Below are positions 6,064 to 11,107 of a stretch of 12,008 bases of DNA, one piece after another. The translations under genes and the position numbers were made by a program. Origin of the DNA: an uncultured Oscillospiraceae bacterium (lineage in GTDB: Bacteria; Bacillota; Clostridia; Oscillospirales; Oscillospiraceae). The first letter of the stretch is position 1, and the number at the start of each line of letters is the position of its first letter. The notes under the pieces were generated by a model. The model made no database searches and had not been told where the DNA came from. It was given only the letters and a program-made list of their open reading frames with translations. Location: assembly GCA_910589155.1 (NCBI GenBank), contig CAJURY010000023.1, positions 7,304 to 19,311 of the forward strand. Reading direction: 5' to 3'.

Positions 6064-6534
6064 TTAAATGTCATATTTTTCAAAATAATCATATTCTCCG
6101 TAGTATTTCTGAATAACCTCATCATACTCCTGATGATAGGGAACAGTAAAGACTTTAAACAGATTTCTGGCGGCGTAGTTCTGATTATATAATTGCGTAT
6201 CCATATTCGGTTTGTAACGTTCTGCATCCCGCGTTACAATTTGGAGATGATAAATTTTATACGTAATAACGCCCACTTGCTTAATATCTTTCCATTTTAT
6301 TCTGCGGATGGGAATGCGGCAGATTTCTATTGTTACGCCCTTTTCAGAAAAAGCATATTGACGAAGTGTCCAAATTGCTACAGCACCTCCAGCTAAAGGA
6401 GTGAAAAATTTTTCAAATGTTGAACTTGGCAAAAAACTTAAGCCCAGTATTAAGAGCAACGTAAGTACAGACATCAAAATCGCACCGCCATAATTACATT
6501 TCGTCCGTACAATGTCCTTACAATCATTTTTCAT
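6064..6534 (-). CDS. Membrane protein with PH-like domain, candidate immunity protein
   Basis: The product is 156 aa from the ATG at 6534. That start is chosen over the one at 6540 because the GGGGGG stretch lies 7 nt upstream of it and only 1 nt before the other. Two hydrophobic segments (about 17-36 and 43-62: ILMSVLTLLLILGLSFL and LAGGAVAIWTL) form a hairpin anchor. A beta-rich cytoplasmic part follows (about 66-110), with FSEKGVTIEICRIPIRRIKWKDIKQVGV, the look of bacterial PH/YcxB-like domains. Such proteins are found as immunity genes in polymorphic toxin loci, and the position in the array supports this. Its toxin partner is missing apart from a possible 28-aa scrap upstream. No specific family is assigned with certainty. 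Confidence 0.6.
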   Translation of the reverse strand: MKNDCKDIVRTKCNYGGAILMSVLTLLLILGLSFLPSSTFEKFFTPLAGGAVAIWTLRQYAFSEKGVTIEICRIPIRRIKWKDIKQVGVITYKIYHLQIVTRDAERYKPNMDTQLYNQNYAARNLFKVFTVPYHQEYDEVIQKYYGEYDYFEKYDI

Positions 6535-6547
6535 ATCCATTCCCCCC

Positions 6548-6634
6548 TTACCAATTTTTTATAATACCGCATAATTGATCCCCACTTGGTGTATTTTCTG
6601 TTGTAAATACAAGCATCCAGCTACATTGTATTAT
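6548..6634 (-). pseudogene. Possible 28-aa toxin tail before the PH-like membrane protein gene
   Basis: Between the unit-4 immunity gene and the PH-like gene there are about 130 nt without a full gene. One frame reads 28 codons of protein-like sequence (including SWMLVFTTENTPSGDQLCG) and stops 13 nt before the downstream ATG at 6534. It has no start or SD. It may be the last piece of a lost toxin. Chance is a real alternative at this length. Confidence 0.25.
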
Positions 6635-6672
6635 CTATCAAAAAAGATTTTTCAATTTCAACGCAAAAACAA

Positions 6673-7098
6673 TTATGCAGTTGGCAAATAGAACTCCTTT
6701 TGTCCCATGCATTTTTCAATGGTTCGCCAGCGTAACTTTGAGGCACATATCACTGTTCCATCGTAGCTACTCAATTCCGATTCGGATAAGCCACCACAAT
6801 CACACCAGTAAATACAGTTATTTTTCAATATTATAGTAGCATCCAATATTTCGCATGTATACCGTTCATCATGCGGAATTAACTTTAAATATTTTAAGCC
6901 GCTAAACTCAAGTTCAATCATAGGGATATTTTCAAACTGTCGCTGTATTGCAACCCTCAATATTCTTTGGTCATTTACCGGATACATTGCCAAGTCTTCA
7001 TCCACAAACGCTCCACTTAAGTATTTTAATTCTTTGATGCAGCTATCATGAAAATAGCAAATGCGCTTCATGAATTTCTCTATGTCATTATTATTCAT
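6673..7098 (-). CDS. Candidate immunity protein of cassette 4
   Basis: This 141-aa, soluble, mixed alpha/beta protein begins with MNNNDIEKFMKRICYFHDSCIKELKYLSGAF. The start at 7098 is chosen because GGAATGAG lies just upstream; earlier in-frame ATGs at 7125 and 7113 have no spaced SD. Sequence features are FHDSCIKE, a repeated beta pattern (RILRVAIQRQFENIPMIELEF) and a Cys/Trp-rich stretch (YWCDCGGLSESEL). I recall similar proteins next to Firmicutes Rhs/WapA toxins, but I cannot name the family. It follows the cassette-4 toxin stop by 47 nt on the same strand, which is the basis for the immunity assignment. Confidence 0.65.
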   Translation of the reverse strand: MNNNDIEKFMKRICYFHDSCIKELKYLSGAFVDEDLAMYPVNDQRILRVAIQRQFENIPMIELEFSGLKYLKLIPHDERYTCEILDATIILKNNCIYWCDCGGLSESELSSYDGTVICASKLRWRTIEKCMGQKEFYLPTA

Positions 7099-7145
7099 AA
7101 TCTCATTCCACATAAGTAAACACATCCTGTTAATTCGTTATAGTA

Positions 7146-8270
7146 TCACTTAAATATCATACCTATCCCTTCGCTTAACCCGGCAATAAGCGGACCTAAT
7201 AGACCATCATCTGCTACCCCGATACCAGTTATATTGTCAATTTCTACAATTGCTATTCCAATAGCGCAGCCAAGGGCGAGGCCTACTCCGGCAATTGGAT
7301 TCCACGAAAATTCATAATCTGGTGATGGATCCTCATGTTCTTTGTTTCTTTTCCCATTAGTCCACGTATGATCATGAGGGAATTGCATATCGCCTGGATG
7401 ATTATAGTCCCTATCTCGTTTAGGATCTCCCTCACCATCGTACCATCTTTTTTGTTTTGGTGTACCATCTGGATTATATAGGGTTTGACTAGAATTGGGT
7501 TCTCCTTTTAGTGGCAAACTACTCAAGTAAAAATTTGCACCAGCGGCTGTGTCTGTATATGCAGTTGTATTGCCGTATCTCTTTTCCCAGATAGCCCGAC
7601 GTCCAGATGGATCGGTTAGATTCACAGGATTATTATTACAATAGGCAAACATATTAGTACCGAGGAAGGCCTGGCCGGTACTGCCATAGGAGTCGGCGTT
7701 AATGAAGCAGCTGATAGTGGGGTCATAGTATCTGGACTGGAGGTAATAGAAGCCGGTTTCATTATCGTAGTAATAACCACGATACCGAATCGGGTTCACA
7801 TGGGCGATATGATTGGGGTAAGCCTCCAAAGACAGGATTGCGCCGGAAGAGCCTTTTACCGAAGTCACTTTACCCCAGGGGTCATACTCGTAGGAGGCGA
7901 CCAGGGTGGGATAGTAGGTCTGGGACGTGCTATTATAGTCGCTTCTGTAGATCGCCACCACATCGCCTTGCAGGTTCTTGGCGTAATAGTAATGGGTGAA
8001 TCTGGTCTCCCCGGCGTTTTTCACCCCTACGCCTACAATCGCGCCCTTTTCATCGTGCAGGAACATCAGCGTGCGGGTAAAGGCGCCGTTCGCCTTATAC
8101 TGCACCTCCGCCAGCAGCGTGGAGCCGACCCAATAATAATCCGAGTAAGTGCCGTCGGCGTTCACCTTCCGGGTGCGCAGACCATCTGCATTATACTCGT
8201 ACTTCGTAGTTTTCGTGCCGGTTTTCGCCGTGGCCAGTTCCCGGCCATTGCGCCACGTGAACCTCCATTC
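7146..8270 (-). CDS. Cassette 4: orphan Rhs core fragment fused to a His-rich C-terminal toxin
   Basis: This open frame begins directly after the DUF2691 immunity stop (tandem TAA TAA) with EWRFTWRNGRELA, the middle of an Rhs/YD-repeat core. No ATG or spaced SD precedes it in this frame; the nearest in-frame start codon is GTG at 8165. Counting from that GTG, the Rhs core runs to about residue 185 (DPWGK 95-99, RYRGYYYD 127-134, LQSRYYDP 142-149, FAYCNNNP 173-180) and the DPSG pretoxin motif is at 185-188. The toxin part (about 189-339) has RWYD, DYNHPGD and PHDHTW (263-268), then a Gly-rich hydrophobic tail (about 291-338). The His cluster could bind metal, as in nucleases, but the activity is unknown. 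A conserved core Arg is Cys153 (ISCFINAD), unlike the other three copies. It is probably a displaced, silent cassette. Confidence 0.8.
   Translation of the reverse strand, partial: EWRFTWRNGRELATAKTGTKTTKYEYNADGLRTRKVNADGTYSDYYWVGSTLLAEVQYKANGAFTRTLMFLHDEKGAIVGVGVKNAGETRFTHYYYAKNLQGDVVAIYRSDYNSTSQTYYPTLVASYEYDPWGKVTSVKGSSGAILSLEAYPNHIAHVNPIRYRGYYYDNETGFYYLQSRYYDPTISCFINADSYGSTGQAFLGTNMFAYCNNNPVNLTDPSGRRAIWEKRYGNTTAYTDTAAGANFYLSSLPLKGEPNSSQTLYNPDGTPKQKRWYDGEGDPKRDRDYNHPGDMQFPHDHTWTNGKRNKEHEDPSPDYEFSWNPIAGVGLALGCAIGIAIVEIDNITGIGVADDGLLGPLIAGLSEGIGMIFK
7627..8270 (-). repeat. Rhs core repeat, copy 4 (longest copy wholly inside the window)
   Basis: This is the conserved Rhs-core DNA of cassette 4. 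Its first part (7627-8048) aligns almost end to end with 11586-12008. It is visibly more GC-rich than the toxin and immunity genes around it. Confidence 0.85.
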
Positions 8271-8273
8271 TTA

Positions 8274-8726
8274 TTATACATACATTTCATTTCTGCCGTC
8301 TGTTATATCTGTTTTTATCGAAATACTTATCGCGCCTAAATTCTCTGCATTTTTCAACAAGGTTAACAGCCATCCAGAATCCTTAAAATAAATTTCGATA
8401 AAATAACAATCTGTAATAATTAACATCAATTTGCAATTGCTGGCTAGAAAATCTTCATAGGTATTTATTTCACTTACCATGCTATTTTCTGGATAAAATT
8501 GGAGAATCGCAGAAAGTAAGAGAACTTCTGAAAAAAGTATATCACGTAATTGCTTTTTAACAATAAAATCCGATAGTTGAAAGTACTCCTTCTGTTTATA
8601 GACTGTGCCATCTGAAACAACAACTTGATTTTTATCTAATGGGACGTTTTTCAATAGTATTGTCAAATAGCAGCCTGGATATTTTGAAATAGCACTACTT
8701 GGAAGTTCAAATTCAATGCCTCGCAT
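8274..8726 (-). CDS. DUF2691-like immunity protein of cassette 3
   Basis: This is a 150-aa soluble protein. The start MRGIEFELP and the block INTYEDFLASNCKLMLIITDCYFIEIYFKD match what I know of DUF2691 proteins, small Bacillota proteins often seen near toxins. The frame is open up to 8843, but the ATG at 8726 is chosen because a perfect AGGAGG (8735-8740) lies 8 nt upstream. It starts 22 nt after the cassette-3 toxin stop, so an immunity role is likely. Its stop codon is followed at once by the cassette-4 Rhs core. Confidence 0.72.
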   Translation of the reverse strand: MRGIEFELPSSAISKYPGCYLTILLKNVPLDKNQVVVSDGTVYKQKEYFQLSDFIVKKQLRDILFSEVLLLSAILQFYPENSMVSEINTYEDFLASNCKLMLIITDCYFIEIYFKDSGWLLTLLKNAENLGAISISIKTDITDGRNEMYV

Positions 8727-8748
8727 ACATGATTTCCTCCTTAAGATG

Positions 8749-9588
8749 TTATGGTGTTGCACCGGCAATTGCAATGCTTGTACCCCCGGTTGCTGGTGCT
8801 GCAAAAATTGCAACAGCCCATTTAGCGATAACGTAAACTCCATACCCTATCGCTGCACCACCTATTGCACCGGTAGCAATTGCAAATTTATTTGTATTAT
8901 TTTTTTCTTCATTTGGTGCCTGAAAAGCGGGATTAGGTTTCTGCCCTGGTCCAGGCTTATGATTTCCATCTTTATCATCAAACCATTCATGGTCATGTGG
9001 AACAATAGGATGTTTTGTTGGATTTCCATGGTCTGAGTGATGACGAGTCCAAATTTCTACACCATTTTCAACATACCAGTGTTCATACATTCCACCCTTT
9101 TTTGTATAAGTAACTTTATATTGCAATGTACTACCTAACGTTGTACATTCTAATAAAAATTCTACAGGGTAGCTATACTTATTTGCTTGCTTAGAAAACT
9201 CTTCAGCTTTTTGCCAGAATTCACCATTGCGATCCACTCGATCTACCGGATTATTACCACAATAGGCAAACATATTGGTACCGAGGAAGCCCTGGCCGGT
9301 ACTGCCGTAGGAGTCGGCGTTTATGAATCTGGAGATAGCGGGGTCATAATAACGGGACTGGAGGTAATAGAAGCCGGTCTCAATATCGTAATAATAGCCA
9401 CGGTAGCGGATTGGGTTCACATGGGCAATGTGATTCGGGTAAGCCTCCAAAGACAGGATTGCGCCGGAAGAGCCTTTCACCGAAGTCACTTTTCCCCAGG
9501 GATCATACTCGTAGAAGGCGATCAGCCTTGGCGGCTCTACGGTAATGAAGTACATCGCCACCACTAACTCAAGTGCTACGTTTCGTTC
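8749..9588 (-). CDS. Cassette 3: orphan Rhs core fragment fused to a His-rich toxin with hydrophobic tail
   Basis: The frame opens right after the stop (TAG TAA) of the 136-aa immunity gene and enters Rhs core sequence near 9567. Only GTG codons at 9564/9561 and an ATG at 9555 could start it, none with an SD. Counting from 9564: YEYDPWGK 18-25, PIRYRGYYYD 51-60, LQSRYYDP 68-75, FAYCGNNP 99-106, and a degenerate pretoxin motif DRNG (111-114, usually DPxG). The toxin (about 115-271) has RHHSDHG (174-180) and PHDHEW (189-194), a Pro/Lys/Asn-rich linker, then an Ala/Gly-rich hydrophobic end (about 227-271). The His motif matches cassette 4. The linker before the core (MYFITVEPPRLIAF) differs from the other copies. 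Activity unknown. Confidence 0.78.
   Translation of the reverse strand, partial: ERNVALELVVAMYFITVEPPRLIAFYEYDPWGKVTSVKGSSGAILSLEAYPNHIAHVNPIRYRGYYYDIETGFYYLQSRYYDPAISRFINADSYGSTGQGFLGTNMFAYCGNNPVDRVDRNGEFWQKAEEFSKQANKYSYPVEFLLECTTLGSTLQYKVTYTKKGGMYEHWYVENGVEIWTRHHSDHGNPTKHPIVPHDHEWFDDKDGNHKPGPGQKPNPAFQAPNEEKNNTNKFAIATGAIGGAAIGYGVYVIAKWAVAIFAAPATGGTSIAIAGATP
9248..9567 (-). repeat. Rhs core repeat, copy 3
   Basis: This is a shortened copy of the Rhs core, from the NNP end of the core back to GTGGTGGCGAT. It keeps the YEYDPWGK...FAYCGNNP region. Its 5' ~40 nt of linker are diverged. Confidence 0.85.
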
Positions 9589-9591
9589 TTA

Positions 9592-10002
9592 CTATAAGCA
9601 AGGGAATGTAAAGCCAAACTTTTCTAAAAGTTGATACAAATAATTTTTCTCGCTTTCCGTTATCCGAAAATATTTATCTTCTTCTTTCCAATATATAATT
9701 GGGCAAGTATCCCTTGCTATACAAAAAGTTTTTGAATCATCAAAAATAATAGAAATTTTATCTGTAAATCCACAAGAAGGGTTATCCATGTAGATGCGTT
9801 TTCCTTTAAATATACGTTTGATTTGTTCTAATTCTTGCGTTGATAAAATATACGACGCGTTTGTACCATTGTAAACAAATACTACCTCACATCTTTCTAC
9901 AGAATCAATATGTATGGAATTCCTTTTCCTGTAGATTAGAACAGCCAAACTTATAATTACGCACAGTACTAATATGAAAGCAATATATTTTTTGTACTTC
10001 AT
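9592..10002 (-). CDS. Membrane-anchored immunity protein of cassette 2
   Basis: This is a 136-aa protein. An N-terminal hydrophobic helix (about residues 6-24, IAFILVLCVIISLAVLIY) sits between Lys/Arg clusters, so it is membrane-anchored rather than freely secreted. The rest is a small Cys-containing domain (C38, C77, C94, C100, C135), with CGFTDKISIIFDDSKTFCIA and the ending FTFPCL. AGGAG lies 7-8 nt before the ATG, and the gene starts 10 nt after the cassette-2 toxin stop, the normal pairing for an immunity gene. I recall similar anchored domains next to Firmicutes toxins, but I cannot name the family. If the domain faces outside, it would block the toxin before or during entry. Confidence 0.68.
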   Translation of the reverse strand: MKYKKYIAFILVLCVIISLAVLIYRKRNSIHIDSVERCEVVFVYNGTNASYILSTQELEQIKRIFKGKRIYMDNPSCGFTDKISIIFDDSKTFCIARDTCPIIYWKEEDKYFRITESEKNYLYQLLEKFGFTFPCL

Positions 10003-10012
10003 GATTACGCTC

Positions 10013-10903
10013 CTACCCCCATGCTCCTAAAATACTTTTTGCAACATAAGCACCCCAGAAAATATACTTTTTTTGATAATAGAATGTTTTCATAATTCCC
10101 CAATCCAATGCTTTTCTAGCGTAATATTTCCCAAATAGCTTTGAAAATGAAACGCTGCCAGTACAAGCTATAACTGGGGCACTGGTCAGCTTAGAAAACA
10201 TCCAAGCCACGTTATTGCCTTCTTCTCCAGCGCCACCTTTACAACTGAATAAATACACCCTTTTTTCGACATCTTTTGATTCTAAATTGTTAAAATTGGC
10301 ATTACCCGAAAATCTAAGCGACTCTCCCTTGAAATAAAGGGCACCCTTTCCACCATGCAGGTATAAGTAAACATTGTCTATTGTTCCTTGCATTCCATTC
10401 CAAGCATTAACAAAATCTTCACCAGTAGTTACGTCAATCATATATACATTCTTATTTTTACTGTCGTAGTATGGAGAATTCATCGCTTGATCATAGAAAC
10501 CAGTTCCGACATTATCATAGTAAATAACATATGTTCTACCATACCCAGTTGAATCGGTATATATAACTGGATTATTGCCGCAATAGGCAAATGTATTACA
10601 ACCAAGGAAGTAATCTGTATCAAGCAAACCATCGGCGTTTATGAATCTGGAGATAGCGGGGTCATAATATCTACTTTGCAGATAATAGAAGCCGGTTTCG
10701 TTATCATAGTAATAGCCACGGTAGCGAATGGGGTTGACATGGGCAATGTGATTGGGGTAAGCCTCCAGAGACAGGATTGCCCCGGAAGAGCCTTTCACCG
10801 AAGTCACTTTTCCCCAGGGATCATACTCGTAGGAGGCGACCAAAGTGGGATAATAGCCCTTGGCCTCGGTATAGTCGCTTCTGTAGATCGCCACTACATC
10901 GCT
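10013..10903 (-). CDS. Cassette 2: orphan Rhs core fragment fused to a caspase-like protease toxin
   Basis: An in-frame TAG (10904-10906) lies immediately before the core, which then opens with SDVVAIYRSDY; only a GTG at 10894 could start it, with no SD. Core motifs counted from there are YEYDPWGK 22-29, PIRYRGYYYD 55-64, LQSRYYDP 72-79 and FAYCGNNP 102-109, then DSTG (114-117) in place of DPxG. The toxin (about 118-293) has the layout of a caspase/CHAT-like cysteine peptidase: NVYLYLHGGKG with His180, and KRVYLFSCKGG with Cys218, each after a hydrophobic strand. That is the expected His-Cys dyad order. It should cut proteins inside a target cell. The core differs from the other copies before the junction (NADGLLDTDYFLGCNTF), so this cassette may come from another Rhs lineage. 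Confidence 0.8.
   Translation of the reverse strand, partial: SDVVAIYRSDYTEAKGYYPTLVASYEYDPWGKVTSVKGSSGAILSLEAYPNHIAHVNPIRYRGYYYDNETGFYYLQSRYYDPAISRFINADGLLDTDYFLGCNTFAYCGNNPVIYTDSTGYGRTYVIYYDNVGTGFYDQAMNSPYYDSKNKNVYMIDVTTGEDFVNAWNGMQGTIDNVYLYLHGGKGALYFKGESLRFSGNANFNNLESKDVEKRVYLFSCKGGAGEEGNNVAWMFSKLTSAPVIACTGSVSFSKLFGKYYARKALDWGIMKTFYYQKKYIFWGAYVAKSILGAWG
10569..10903 (-). repeat. Rhs core repeat, copy 2
   Basis: This shortened core copy starts at GCGATGTAGTGGCG and runs to the NNP junction. It matches the others over most of its length but diverges in the last ~70 nt before the toxin. Confidence 0.85.
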
Positions 10904-10930
10904 CTATAGATTTTCAGGGCATACAATACA

Positions 10931-11104
10931 TTATCTTTTCAAAAATTTCAGGTGCATAGCGGCTCTAATAACTACAATTATTAAGTATGCCGATGATACC
11001 CCGATTCTAATGGATCTAGGATAGCTGATAAAAAGTTGAGAAAATAGATATAGACCAAAAAGTATAACAGCTACAATGTCCAATATAAACAATTTTCGTT
11101 TCAT
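10931..11104 (-). CDS. 57-aa two-helix membrane protein, candidate immunity of cassette 1
   Basis: This short gene is easy to miss. The product starts MKRKLFILDIVAVILFGLY and has two hydrophobic segments (about 5-26 and 35-49) joined by a short polar loop (SYPRSIR), with basic ends (KRK, KFLKR). A two-pass protein with both ends inside is predicted. GAGGAG lies 6 nt before the ATG, inside the end of the toxin gene, which stops 3 nt upstream, so translation is probably coupled. Because the partner toxin ends in a hydrophobic domain, a tiny membrane immunity protein makes sense, as with the membrane immunity proteins of pore-forming colicins. No family match is known to me. Confidence 0.65.
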   Translation of the reverse strand: MKRKLFILDIVAVILFGLYLFSQLFISYPRSIRIGVSSAYLIIVVIRAAMHLKFLKR

Positions 11105-11107
11105 TTT

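Noticed and set aside
8244..8273. GGAGG followed by GTG just after the DUF2691 stop as the start of cassette 4
   Set aside because: The GTG is out of frame with the Rhs core and reaches a stop after about 21 codons.
7800..8339. Plus-strand frames opposite the Rhs core (also near 9187-9567 and 10676-10909)
   Set aside because: They recur only because the Rhs core itself is repeated; they are mirror frames of it and have no start signals.
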